Origin: Dastarcus helophoroides
Lineage: Eukaryota > Arthropoda > Insecta > Coleoptera > Bothrideridae
DNA: 64,000 nucleotides
Direction of reading: 5' to 3'
NCBI GenBank assembly: GCA_028583605.1
Contig: CM053330.1
Span: 31,023,619 to 31,087,618 of the forward strand
In this document: piece after piece, positions 44,591 to 56,129 of the stretch
Layout: each line of letters begins with the position of its first letter
Numbering within the stretch: the stretch's first letter is position 1
The notes under the pieces: generated by a model
Seen by the model: only the letters and a program-made list of their open reading frames with translations
What the model was told of the DNA's origin: nothing
Database searches by the model: none
Program-made: the position numbers and the translations under genes

Positions 44591-44867
44591 GTTTTGCATT
44601 CGAGTATATTCTCAAAATTCGATGTTTTTTTTCCAAAGGGTAGAATTTTTTTTTTCGAATTTTCGACTGTTTTTTTTTTGTCAAAATGCTCTTTTTTCCA
44701 AAATTTCTCAAGAGATTCCCTTTTTCCAAACATTTTTACGACACTTTTAATCCGACACTTTTGATCTGACACTTTTATTCCAACCCTTTAATCTGGGACT
44801 TTTAATCCTTTCCAACAATCGGATAATTCGACAGCGGCTAATCCGGCACCTGCTAATCCAGGTAACA
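44591..44867. mobile_element. Pogo/Tigger-like terminal fragment (44740-44867)
   Basis: Contains repeated TCNGACACTTTTNATC units followed by GGATAATTCGACAGCGGC and TAATCCGGCACCTGCTAATC. The TAATCCGGCAC-type word is characteristic of ends of pogo/Tigger-like elements. No second end found. Confidence 0.4.
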
Positions 44868-45850
44868 ATACAAAAAAGAAAAATTGATGGAGGGGGGCAA
44901 AATGAAAATATGAAAAATAAAAATGGGTGGCAAGATAAAAATATGAAAAAGAAAAATTGTGAAAGGTGGAAAAATAAAAATATATAAAAAAGAAAAATCA
45001 GGAGGAGGGGGGGAGGCAAGAGAAAAAATGGAGGACGGCCAAAATGAAATATATAAAAAAGACAAATGGAGGAACGAAAGTTGGGGGGCAAAAATGGGGG
45101 GTCCCTAAATGGGGGAGGGACAAAATGAAAATATGGAAAAGAAAAATTGTGAAAGGTGGAAAAATAAAAATATACAAAAAAGAAAAATGAGGAGGGGGGA
45201 GGTAAGAGAAAAATTGGAGGACGGCCAAAATGAAATATATAAAAAAGACAAATGGAGGAACGAAAGTTGGGGGGCAAAAATGGGGGGTCCCTAAACGGGG
45301 GAGGGACAAAATGAAAATATGGAAAATAAAAATGGGGGACAAAATAAACATATGAAAAAGAAAAATTGGGAAGGGTGCAAAAATGAAAATATATAAAAAA
45401 GAAAAATAGGGGGGCAAGATAAAAATTGGGGGGGGGGGCAAAATAAAATATATATAAAAAAACAAATGGGGGAACAAAAGAAAAATGGGGTGGAAAAATG
45501 GGGGGGAGAGAAAAAATGAGGGGAGGGCAGAAATAGGGGGAGCAAAATAAAAATATATAAAAAATAAAAAAGGGGGGGGGGGGACAAAAAGTAAATATAT
45601 AAAAATGAGGGGTAGGGGGGCAAAAAATTGAAGGGGCAAAAAATTGGAGAGTCAAAAAATTTGGGAGTCAAAAAATTGGGAAAGGAGTCAAAATGAAAAT
45701 ATATACAAAAGAGACCTTGGGGGGAGGGTCAAAATGAAAATATTTACAAAAGAAAACTTGAGGGGGGGGGCAAAATGAAAATATGAAAAAGAAAAATGGG
45801 GGGGTTGAAATGAAAATATATAAAAAAATTGGGAGTGGTGGTGGTTATAT
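44868..45850 (+). repeat. G-rich polypurine minisatellite
   Basis: About 1 kb of purine-rich plus strand made of blocks like AAAATGAAAATATGAAAAAG and G runs of 5-13. A 187-bp higher-order unit occurs twice (GGGGTCCCTAAA at about 45097 and 45284). Long minus-strand frames here (up to 302 codons, Phe/Pro/Ser-rich) are composition artefacts. G runs make quadruplex formation plausible. Confidence 0.85.
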
Positions 45851-47184
45851 GGAGGGGGGGCGAATGGATGTTAGTCGCCGTCCTTAATTATTTATACTTC
45901 TCCTCAACTGAGAGAAACCGTTGAAAGTTTGGAAAAAGATTTTTTTTGAAATATCTTGAAATTTGTTATATCATAGTTTTAAGTTTTCAATTCCCTATAA
46001 TTGCCCAATTTTTTTTAATAATTTAAATTTTTATCATGAAATTGAACCGTTACGAATTTTTTCCAAAACTTTTATTTCAATATTCGTCTTTGTGTCAAAA
46101 CTTTGACTTTTTTCTCAAAAATCTTTTTTTATTTTCGACTTTAATTTTTGAAAAAAAATTATATAATTATGTAAGTTTACGTGAGAAATTTTTGAGAAAA
46201 AATCAAAATTTGGAAAAAGGTTTAATAAGAAAAATTTTATCAATTCCATTTTTAAAATTTTTTCGTGAATTTTAGACAAATTTAGAATATAAAGAAACCA
46301 TTTACATTTTCCTGAAAATCCTTTTTTTTTTCCTTAAAATGTCGTTATTAAAGTCGAAATGTTGGTATTAAAATTACCAATTTGGGTTAAAAAAATTTCA
46401 TCTAATAAGTTCCGAAATATCTCGGTTAAAATCGAAAATTTGAGAGTCACGTCGAAATTTTAATTTTGAATTTAAAATTTCAACCTGTGCTTCAAATTTT
46501 GATTTTGAACTCGAAATGTCGAGACAACAACTTTTCGAGATCAAAGCAAAAATGTCGAAAAAATAGTCGTAAACTTGAACTTTTTAAAAAGAAGTAATAT
46601 AATAATTTAAATTAAAAAAAGTTGAAATTTGAACCGAAAATCCAAAACTTATATGAAAGAAATTCTCGAATTTTTGTGTCTAAAAATTTACAATTTAAAT
46701 TCGTAACTTAGGACAAAAGAATTTCTAAAAATCGAACTTTTGGGATTCGAATTTTTTATATAAAGTGAAAACTTTAAAGGAAACAAAATTTTGCGTTCGA
46801 ACAAGGCAAAATTTTGAAAATTCAAAATTTTCAAAAACCGCCAAAAACTCTAAAAAGTGAAAATTAAAAAAAGCTATCAGGATATTTCAAAAAAAATTCT
46901 TAAAATTTTGACCTGAATCTCGAAATTTCGACTTTTTTAGAAGTTTTGTTATGTCTGAGTAAAAAGAATTTTTGAAACGTTCATCAAAATTCGGTGTTTA
47001 AATTCGAAAATTGATCCATTTTTCTTTAAATTTCAGTTTTTTTTTGGAGATTTTGTCAAAAATCGAATTCAAAAAATTAATTTTGTATAAATGTTTAGTT
47101 TCTTATGAAATCTGAGTTCTTTTCTCAAAACATAGAGTTTAAGCTTGACAATTTTAAACTCGGCAATATTTTTATAAATTTTAG
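45851..47184. repeat. AT-rich degenerate repeats
   Basis: Low-complexity DNA in both motif orientations, no gene supported. Confidence 0.6.
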
Positions 47185-47650
47185 GATCAAAGTCGGAATT
47201 TCAAAAATAACTTAATTTATTAAAGAATTTCCCAAAATTTTAAATTTAACCATTAAATAAAAAGTTTAATTAATCTAAAAAAACCTCAAACTTTAAGGTT
47301 CAACCTTGAAATGTTTTTCTTGCAATTTTGAAATTAATCGTAGAAATTCGACTTTTGACTTTTTATAAAAACTAAAACTTTCACTTCTGTTTAAAGTATA
47401 ACTTTTGGACTAAAAATCCGAGTGAATCAAATGAAACTTGAAGAATCTCTTTTCTTATTTAGGCATATTTAAGTTTTGAAACTTTAAACTTTTTAATAAC
47501 TTTGCCTTTGTTTCTCAAAACCGCAATCTCCAAGTTTTAGCTTTTTTTCTCGAAATTTCGAACTCAAAACTTTTGATCTTTTTTTTTGAAATTTCGTGTT
47601 CTTATCTAACTATAATTTTTGGTTTGATATTTGATCTTTTTTTTATTTTG
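47185..47650 (+). repeat. Duplicated segment, copy 2 (partner 25030-25496)
   Basis: Same orientation and order of shared words as the copy at 25 kb, followed after ~55 bp by a family A foldback, as there. Confidence 0.9.
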
Positions 47651-47704
47651 TTTTAATTTTCTTTATTTTCGACTTTTATAATTCAAAATTATAATCATAA
47701 ACTC

Positions 47705-47895
47705 GAAACTCCAAAATTGAAATACAAATCTTGTCCCCTGAAACCAAGAAAGATTAAAAACACAACAAAGGTTGCTCTAACGCGTCCTAACGTGACCAAG
47801 CTATCATCTTCAGAGAGATACTAGTTTCTTGGTTTCAAGGGACAAGGTTTGCATTTCAATTTCAGAAGACAACCAAGGCCCAGTCCGTCCCACCA
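47705..47895. repeat. Family A hammerhead-type foldback, damaged
   Basis: The left arm (minus module 47775-47817) keeps stem I CUCU/AGAG, CUGAAGA and GAUAGC, but the GAAA side is altered (GUUAGGA). Most of the right arm is deleted, leaving CTTGGTTTCAAGGGACAAG and the terminal CCAAGGCCCAGTCCGTCCC. Confidence 0.8.
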
Positions 47896-48094
47896 AAATT
47901 TGATCTCTTTTTCTACAAAATTTTTGTCGTGGGTATTCAATTGTTTTCTTAGTTGATGGGCACACTACTTTGCCCATCCAACCGACTTTCTATCTTTAAT
48001 AATAATGAAGATACCTATATTATCCCACGTCCACTCGAACACGTATATTGTAGGGATATGTTATAAGCGATTTAAAATTTTAAATTGTCAATAG
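47896..48094. other. Balanced spacer
   Basis: Nothing recognised. Confidence 0.4.
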
Positions 48095-48182
48095 ATGATA
48101 TGGTGTAATGAATCAGACGGTTGCTTCTCGCGTGGTAGGTCGCGGGTTCAAACCCCGCTGCCGATCACGCGTCTTATTCATA
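48095..48182 (+). mobile_element. tRNA-derived SINE head
   Basis: TGGTGTAATGAATCAGACGG resembles a pol III A box, and GGTTCAAACC (48145-48154) is a perfect B box within a T-arm-like stem GCGGG/CCCGC. No complete cloverleaf with a matching acceptor stem can be formed, so a SINE is more likely than a tRNA gene. Confidence 0.6.
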
Positions 48183-48197
48183 TCCACGTAATCCTAT

Positions 48198-48910
48198 TAA
48201 CATTAGAACATGTTGGTAACGAGAATGAACGAGGGTGACAGAAACCGTAAGTTTTCCTCCTGTCAAAAATCATTCAAAGTCCCTAAAGAGGTTTTCACTG
48301 CAAAAATGCAACGTGCATCTGGCCGATCTTCGGATTTGTTGAGAAACCGGTATGTTGGCAGATATCGTTGGCGACAGTTGCGCGAATTCAATGGTCGCAA
48401 AGAATAGATAACCTGATGGACGTTTTGTCGAGATTGTGGATTTCGCAATGCCGAGGTCAACGGACACATGCGCTGCATGTAAAGAATCATTTCCAAGTGG
48501 ACATTCACATGCCACTTAATCTATTCTTGCTGTTGCCGCATTTAGAGATGATGAGCCTTGCACTCTCTTCGTTCGCATCCTATCGCGAGCGCGACAACTT
48601 CGAACAGACGCAGGCACGATATTAAATTTTAATCACGTAAGCTTCGGAGAATATTACCGTTGAAGGTTCGCCTAGTCGCCATTTGTTGCCAGCACCATAA
48701 GGTATGCGACAGATTGCCTGATAAAATTTGATTTCGTCGCGTCTTGGCTTACAAACATGTAAATCAGAAGCAGGGAGATGGGGTTTTACGCGGAGAAGCT
48801 CTATTTGTTTTTGAAGTGAAAACTTCCTTAGGCGCGTTGAGCGATTTCGATATTGGTTTCGCTTCATATCACGTGTGACCATCACGCGTTACCAACATGC
48901 TCTAATATTA
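48198..48910. mobile_element. Non-autonomous TIR element, ~713 bp
   Basis: The ends TTAACATTAGAACATGTTGG and, reverse-complemented, TTAATATTAGAGCATGTTGG form ~25-bp inverted repeats with balanced interior. Short frames on both strands (longest 87 codons) have no recognised domain. Pieces of the right end recur at 26447-26550 and 59089-59120. Confidence 0.7.
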
Positions 48911-49588
48911 ACACTACATATACAGTGTTATTTACTAGTTTCAGTTTTCACTTCTGTCGTGAAGACGGCCTAAGGTTTTTTTGCCAAGACATAAAATACG
49001 ACTGTCTACATTCTATGAAGTAGTTAGTCAAAGGGTGGCTAGAGAAATCAGAACTCGACAAGTACGTATTCCGGATTTCATATCAACCAAAATGAGGAGG
49101 GCAATTGTTTGAACTGCAAAGTTTTGAATGCGGCGGCGTGGCGACAGAGCAGTCATTAACTTACAATGTCTGCGACGGTTTTACATAAGACAAGTATGCA
49201 AACATGGTAGTATCATCATGTAAGCTATTGTTCGGCGTAACACAATCTCATCTTACGTCTGCAATATCCATGGACGACATCACATCACGTATCTGCTTTC
49301 AACCAACAAGACGTTCTCCCTGGCATTTCTGAGAGAGCTCTTATTCAGCACGATGTTCATCCGATGCTGGGGTTGCATTAATACCACTTGCTCTTTCCAG
49401 TCGCCGCCCTCTCCGCACATTTAGTTTCGATTTAAAGTTTGGAAGTCAACGCGTTTTAGAGGCGATGCGATGATTCAAAGTGAGAACTGCACTCAACTCA
49501 TATTCCGAGTTCCGGGAGGCTATAAGCGCTTAATTCTTTGATTGAGATTAACATAAACCAGAATAGATATTTAAGGAGTCTAGTCTTA
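48911..49588. other. Balanced unique-looking DNA
   Basis: About 680 bp of even composition with CpG words (GCGGCGGCGTGGCGAC at 49130). Stops in all frames; no exon with good splice sites identified. Possible regulatory or intronic sequence. Confidence 0.35.
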
Positions 49589-50101
49589 AAATTTCGACCA
49601 TTTTCGAAACCAAATTCGACAGTTCTCTAACTGTTTAAGAAAAAGGGTACTATTTTATAGTAGAAATTATGGTATTACCTATAGGTGGCCTTTCGATTTT
49701 TCTCATTTTCAAAATTGAAACCTTAAAGTCAGCTGCGTTTCTAGTTCATTCGCCAGCTCAATTTTAAAGCAAAGTACAAAAGAATTGCACAACACGTAAT
49801 CGCCAGCAGAATTGACATTATCAAGCTTAGTAATCTAACTGATCAGCAAAAGAAGCATCCAGTTCACCTCCGTGAATAGATTTTTTCTACAACCTCAAAC
49901 TTTCTTACAGACATTTCCCATTTTTCGCGACATTTTGGCTTTTTTTCGTGTTTACAGCGGTAACAATTTCAGGATTGTAGTCAAAAATTGAAGACTAAAG
50001 ACGAAATATCGTGATTAAAATGACAATTTTTCGTTTAAAAACGAGATAAGCAAAACAGCAGAAATTTTAAATAGTTTAAAAAGATGTTTTAGAAGTTTTG
50101 A
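49589..50101. repeat. AT-rich DNA with duplicated block and family D relative
   Basis: 49590-49710 matches 50545-50675 in order (CGACCATTTTCGAA, CCAAATTCGACAGTTCT, GTTTAAGAAAAA, TAGGTGGCCTTT-type words). 49799-49865 resembles one arm of the family D palindrome (TCGCCAGCAGAATTGACATT, CAAGCTTAGTAATCT, GATCAGCAAAAGA). Confidence 0.65.
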
Positions 50102-50325
50102 GAAAAATAAAATATAAATTACAACTCATCTCTCTGAAGATGATAGGTATCATCTTCAGAAGATGGTAGCTATAATCTTCAGAGAGATATCTCTCTGAAG
50201 ATGATAGCTTGGCTATCGAAACTTGTTAGAGCAACCTTTGTTGTGTTTTTTAATCTTTCTTCGTTTCAGGGGACAAGATTTGTATTTCAATTTTGAAGGT
50301 AACCAAGGACCAGTCCGTTCTACCA
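50102..50325 (+). repeat. Family A hammerhead-type repeat with rearranged left side
   Basis: Plus module 50191-50231 has an intact core: CUCU, CUGAAGA, U, stem II GAUAGC/GCUAUC with loop UUG, GAAA, stem III ACUUGU, U, AGAG. To its left the CTCTGAAGATGATAG segment is repeated in alternating orientation (50108-50190), as if arms recombined. The right end is CCAAGGACCAGTCCGTTC. Confidence 0.85.
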
Positions 50326-51229
50326 AAAAAAAATGACTAAAAATGAATGTTATTTTAAACGTGTTTTTCGAAATTTCGAATTTTTTCTAAGAAATTCGAC
50401 TTTAGACTGCACATTTTGAGTTTTTTTTTCAGGAATTTTGATTTTTTTTTAATCTCAAATTTCTAGTATAAATTCTAAATCGAAATTCTAGTGGAGACAA
50501 AAAAGTTGAAAATTGAAAAATAAAATAAACATTTCGAGAATTTATTCTCAAAATTTCGACCATTTTCGAAGCCAAATTCGACAGTTCTGTCACCGTTTAA
50601 GAAAAAAGGCATCATTTTATGGTAGAAACTATGGAATTTCTTAGAGGTGGCCTTTTTCTAAATTTCGATTTTTCTCTTTTTAAAAATTTTATCAACTGCC
50701 ATCCTATAAATTATAGAAAGCTTCAATTTTTTCGCACGAATTAACCAAATTTCTAGAAAAAACTGAAATTTGGTAAAAAAAGTCAACATTTAAGAAAAAA
50801 ACACCGAATTAACCGAAAAAAAATCGAGTTTTCAAATTTAAATCTTAAATTTTTAGAAAATTTAAATAAAAGCCCTGTAGCTTTGAAAATCAAGGCTCAA
50901 AAAACAAAACAAAAACACATAATTTATACATAGAAAGATCTCGAATTTGCTACTTAAATATCAAAATCTCGACTTTTTTCTCGAAATTCCGTACGAAAAT
51001 CCAATAGTTCAAAAATCCTCGATTTCGCGAGTAAAGTGAAAAATAAAATTGTAAGTTTAAATCAAAAGGTTTCAAAGAAATCTTAGGTTTTGAAAACAAG
51101 GAAAATTATGTAAAGAAAATTCCCTTCGTTCGTTCGAAATTTCAAAGCACCTACACACCTAATCTTCAGCCCCAATATTCGCATTCGCATTCGTGAATGC
51201 GAAAACCAACATTCGTTACATCATTAGTA
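50326..51229. repeat. AT-rich degenerate repeats
   Basis: Mostly low-complexity. Includes the second copy of the 49590 block at 50545-50675. No genes. Confidence 0.55.
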
Positions 51230-51345
51230 GGTGCTGTACGTGCTGTATATCCAGAGGTAGAGTGTTGGATTCGCATCGAAGATTCTGGCTTCAATCCTCG
51301 GTGTTGATTACCCGTTTTTAATTCTCTTACACTTATTACTCATAA
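51230..51345 (+). mobile_element. tRNA-derived SINE fragment
   Basis: CCAGAGGTAGAGTGTTGGAT (A-box-like) and GGCTTCAATCCTCGG (B-box-like) followed by GTTGATTACCCG and TTTTTAATTCTCTTAC, the same plan as the SINEs at 38 and 48 kb. Confidence 0.5.
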
Positions 51346-51940
51346 CTACAGATGCACTCTTAACATGAACATATTGGTTACGCAACATTATCATGTTGGT
51401 GATGCGAATTCATATTCATCTCCAATATTCGAGAATGCGAATCCGAACACTGACTCTTTCAATATGGTGCTTAGAAAAAGCCTTCACTGTATATTCTGGA
51501 TGGTGACTAACTGAAATCATTAAGTAAAACTTCTCAGACACTTTTTCGCAAAATTTCTAAAACAGATCGATTTCTGCTTAATGTTTATCAATTTTCTTTA
51601 TTCTACACTCGGGCTGAGGATTACACTGCACTATTTAGTGTTCTGATTATATTTTTAATGGCTAAAAAATTAAAACTAAAAAGTAAGTTTTTATGTAAAT
51701 AAGGATCCAACTGTACATTACTTGCATGCTGGCAAAGTTCTTATCGATAATAACATTCACATGTAATTGTTTGTAAAATAAATTTTTTGGATTTATATTC
51801 CTTATTACTTATTATCATTATTAAAAGTACCCATATTACATCATTGAAACAGTTTTAATAAATTAAGCAAAATCTGCGGAATATTTATTCCTCAAGATAT
51901 TTCACAAAACGCTAGAAATGTATTTTAACATTGCTTTGAC
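51346..51940. other. Unassigned AT-rich DNA
   Basis: 51355-51420 has CATATTGGTTACGC and CATGTTGGTGATGCG, loosely similar to the 48-kb TIR element end. Otherwise nothing. Confidence 0.35.
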
Positions 51941-54790
51941 ATTGGTCAAAGAGGAAGAAAAAGAAGAAGAAGAAGGAGAATAAGAATAAGAAGAAGGTGA
52001 ACAAGTGGGAAAACAATAAGAAGAAGAACAAGAAAACGAAAGATAATAAGGAGAAAGAGAAAACGAAGAAAAACGATAACATAGAAGAAGGAAGAGAAAA
52101 ATAAAGAATCAGAAAAAGAATAAGGAGGAGAAAAGGAGAAGAAGCAGAAAAAGAGGAAGGTAGTGGAGAAGAAAAACAGGAACAGGAGAAAGAATAAAAG
52201 AAAAAAGGACAAGAGGAAGAAAAAGAAAGAGAAGAAGAAAAAGAAGGAGAAGAGAAAAACAGAGAGGCGAAGAGGAAGGAGAGAAAAAAGTGGAAAAGAA
52301 AAGAAACAGAAGAAAGAGAGGAAGAAGAAGGAAGAGAAGGAGAAGAAGGGAATAAACGAAGAAGAAAGAGAAAGAGAAGGAGTGGGAGAAAAAGTAGAAA
52401 GGGAAGGAGAAGAAGGAAAAAAGAAAAAAGAAAGAGAAGAGGAAGAAATAAACGAGAAGAAGCGAAAGAGAGAAAAGGAAAAGAAGGAGAAGAAGGAAAA
52501 AAAGAAAAAAAGAAAGAGAAGAGGAAGAAATAAAGGAGAAGAAGCGAAAGAGAGAAAAGGAAAAAAAGGAGAAGAAAAAGAAGAAGGAAATGGAGAATAC
52601 GAAGGAAGAGGAGAAAAAGGAGAAGAAAAATAAGAAAGTACAGGAAGAAAAAGAAACAGAAGGAGAGGAAGAAGAAGAAAGAGGAGAACAGGAAGAAAAA
52701 GAAGGAGAAGAAGCGGAAGAGGGAAGAGAATAAGAAGGAGAAAAAGGAGAAGAAGAAGAAGAAGGAGAGGAGGAAGATAAGAAGGAGAAGAAGGACGAAG
52801 AAGAAGAAAGAGGAGAAGGGGAAGAAAAAAGGAGAAGAAGCGGAATAGGGAGAAGAAAAATAAGGAGAAGAAGAAGAGGAAGTACAAGAAGAATAAGAAG
52901 GAGAAGGAGAAGAAGGAGGAGGAGGAGGAGCTTAGAAGGAGGAGAATATGAGGAAGAAGGAGGAGAATAGGAGGAAGAAGGAAATAGAGAAAAAAAGTAA
53001 CAGGGAGAGAAAGAAGGAAAAAAAGGAGAAGAAGGAGAAAAAGAAGAAACAGAAAGAGAAGAGGAAGAAAAGAAGGAGAAAAAGGAGGAGGGAAAGAAGA
53101 AGAGGAAGAATAATAAGGAGAGGAAGGGAAAAAAGAAGAAAGAGAAGGAAAAGGAAAAGAAGCAGAAGAGGGAGAAAAAAGAAGAAGAAGCAAAAGAAGG
53201 AGAAGAAGAAGAATGAAGTAGAGGAAGAAAAAGATCCAGAAGGAGAGGAAGAAGAAGGAAGAGAAGAAGAAGGGAAAAAAAAGAAATAGAAGGAGAGGGG
53301 TTAAGAAGGAAGAGAAGAAGAAGGGGAAAAAGAATAAGAAAAAGAAAGAGGAGAAGGGGAAGAAAAAATGAAAAAAAGCGGAATAGGGAGAAGAAAAATA
53401 AGAAGGAGAAGAAGAAGAGGAAGTAAAAGAAGAATAAGTAGGAGGAGGAGCTTAAGGAAGAGAAAAAAAAGAGAAGGAGAAGAACGAGAAAAAGAAAGAG
53501 GAGAAGAGGAAGAAAAAAGGAGAAAAAGGAGGATGGGAAGAAGAAGAAGAGGAAGAATAAGAGGAAGAGAAAGAAGAAAGAAGAGAAGGAGAAAAAGGAA
53601 AATAAGAAGAAGGAGAAGAAAAAGAAAAATAAAGGGGAAAATAGAAAGGAAGAGAAGGAGAAGAAGCGGAAGGGGGAAGTAGAGGAAAAAAAGATACAGG
53701 ACAGGGAGAGGAAGAAGAAGGAAGAGAAGGAGAAGAAGGGAAAAAAGAAAAAGTAGAGGGAGAGGGAGAAGAAGAAGGAAGAGAAGGAGAAGAAGGGAAA
53801 AAAAAGAAGAAAATAAAGAGGTGAAGAAAAAGAAAAAAGGAGAAGCGGAATAGGGAAAAGAAGAAAAAAGGAAGCAGAAGAAGAATAAGAAGGAGGAGGA
53901 GCTTAGAGGAGGAGAATAAGAAGAAGAAGAAGAAGGAAATAGAGAAAGAAAACGTAACAAGGAGAGGAAGAAGGAAGAGAAGGAGAAGAAGGAGAAAAAG
54001 AAGAAAAAGGAAGAGGAGAAGAGGAAGAAAAGAAGGAGAAAAAGGAGGAGAGGAAGAAGAAGAAGGAGGAGAAAAAAAGAAAAAGGAAGAGGAGAAGAGG
54101 AAGAAAAGAAGGAGAAAAAGGAGTAGATTAAGAAGAAAAAGAAGAAGAAGAATAAGAAGGAGAGGAAGAGGACAGAAGAGATGGATAAGAAGGGGAAAAA
54201 AGAAGAAAGAGATGGAGAAGAAGAAGGAAGAGAAGGAGAAGAAGAAGAAAAATAAAGGTGAGAATAGGAAGAAAGAGAAGGAGAAGAAGCGTAAGAGGGA
54301 GGAAAAAAGAAGAAGAAGAAGAACAAAAGCAAAAGAAGGAGAAGAAGAAGGAAGTAAAGGAAGAAAAAGAAACAGGAGAAGGAGAGAAAGAAGAAGGAAG
54401 AGAAGGAGAAGAAGGAAAAAAAGAAGAAAAAGAAAGAGGAGAAGAGGAAGAAAAAGAGAAGAAGAAGCGAAAGAGGGAGGAGGAAAAGAAGGACAAGGAG
54501 AAGAAAAATAGGAAAAAAAAACAGCAGAAGGAGAGGAAGGAGAAGGAAGAAAAGGAGAAGAAGGGAAAAAAGAAGAAGAAAGAGAAAGAAAGGAAAGGGA
54601 GAAGAAGGAAGAGAAGGAGAAAAAGGAGAAAAAGAAAGAGGAGTAGAGGAAGAAGAAGGAAAAGAAGCGGAAGAGGGGGAGAGGAAAAGAAGGAGAAAAA
54701 CAAAAAAAAGAAGAAAAATGAAAAGAAGAAGAAGGAGGAGGAAAAGAAGGAGAAGAAGAAGGAAGTAGACAAAAAAGGAGAAGAAGAAGA
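51941..54790 (+). repeat. 2.85-kb polypurine tract (GAA/GAG/GGA)
   Basis: The plus strand is almost entirely A and G, dominated by GAAGAA, GAGGAA, AAAAGGAG and AGAAGGAG, with only scattered C or T. The complementary polypyrimidine strand has few stop codons, which produces long Ser/Phe/Leu/Pro frames (up to 449 codons) and plus-strand Lys/Glu/Arg frames; none is a gene. GGAGAAGAAGCGGAA-like blocks recur irregularly, so it is a diverged array. Confidence 0.95.
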
Positions 54791-56129
54791 CTGTCCTTCA
54801 ATTAAAACTTTAATTAAAATAAAAATCTTAACATATTTTATAATTATGAATATTGAAGATGTCAAAAGTTCGACTAATTCTAAATTTCAAGAATAAAATC
54901 AATATTTTTGTATAAATTTCGAATTTAAATTCGAAAATTGTACCCTTCAACTAATAAAAATATTGAGACTTCAACTTGAAATAATAAAAAAAAACTGATG
55001 ATGTGAACGCAATTTTGGGTTTAAGCTTAACTTGCAGCCCTCAAGGAATTTTCGATTTTAAAACTTAAAATTAAAAAATAATGTCTATTAATATCAATTT
55101 TATCATTGAAATCAAAACAATGTTGGAATTCTATTCCTGTTGAGTGGCATTTTCTCCGCCAGCTGCTTCTTCTCAAGAGGAATGGAATTAACGAAAATTC
55201 GCAAAGATGCCGAGAATATACGGTGTTGGAAGTTTTGTGTTTAAGAGTCGAATTCTGGAATATCAAAAAGTTGAGTTTAAATTGGAAATTTCCAAAAAAA
55301 AACTCAACACTTCAATCGTAAGTTTAGGTGTACAATTTGAAAATCTACAAAACCTGCTATTTTCGAGAAAAAACTAAAGGTTTCGAGGAAGACATTTATA
55401 TTTCTAAAAAATGTTGAAATTTTGGATTTGCGATAAAAATGTCAGAAGTTTGAATTCGAATGTTTCAGGCATTTGCGTACTCATAATTTGTAGCTGTAGT
55501 AGGTAGTGATTTTTAGACGTTCACTCTTTGTTTTTTCAAAAAATCATGTACAAGTGGCTTATGGATATGCAAAGAACGGATTTCCATTAATTGTGAGCAG
55601 AGAAGAGTTTATTCAAAGATTTAGAAAATATTATGCTTTTGCCTGGAGTAATTAAGTTTGAAGTAATTAAATAAAGCAGATACAAATGAGTTTATGTTCT
55701 TCGTTGGGTGTTTGCGTTGAAAGCCCAAGATTTTTTCTTACAATAACCTGCGAATTTAATGCGACCTATACTGCAATAATGCAACTCTCTAAACGAGTGT
55801 AGTGGATCATAATTAGCTGAAATACTAATAATTAATCACTGAGGACTGGAACAAATTTAAAATTTTGAGCTCCACTCATTGATTCTTGATTTTGAGAAAA
55901 GCAGAAATGTTGATTTTTAAGTTGAAATTTTAAAAACTACAGACCTTTAGAAAGTTGGAGAAACATTCTCTTTTGAAATGTTGACTTTTTTCTCAAACTT
56001 TAAAAATGTCTGTTTCCTAAAATTTCGTCTTTAAACTCGATTTTAAAGCTGAAATTTTGAGAAAATTTTAAATGTCTATTTTAAAATCGAAATTTTAGAA
56101 AATAGAGATAATTATTTTGAAAGTTTTAG
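54791..56129. other. AT-rich DNA with one balanced patch
   Basis: 55110-55260 is balanced and open on both strands for 70-80 codons (plus WNSIPVEWHFLRQLLLLKRN). A WNS.P word is found near the C-terminus of many LINE reverse transcriptases, but nothing else supports this. The rest is low-complexity. Confidence 0.35.

Noticed and set aside
44747..45671. 302- and 213-codon minus-strand frames rich in Phe, Pro and Ile
   Set aside because: Complement of the G-rich polypurine minisatellite; overlapping frames are open together and no domain is visible.
48095..48182. Functional tRNA gene
   Set aside because: T arm and B box are good but no matching acceptor stem or proper D and anticodon arms can be formed; SINE is more likely.
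51946..54865. Very long reading frames (up to 449 codons minus strand, 212 plus strand)
   Set aside because: They arise from a polypurine/polypyrimidine tract whose codons cannot form stops. Translations are only Ser/Phe/Leu/Pro or Lys/Glu/Arg, and several frames are open at once.
55027..55321. LINE C-terminus suggested by WNSIPVE
   Set aside because: Single short motif with no neighbouring conserved blocks; the reverse strand is equally open.
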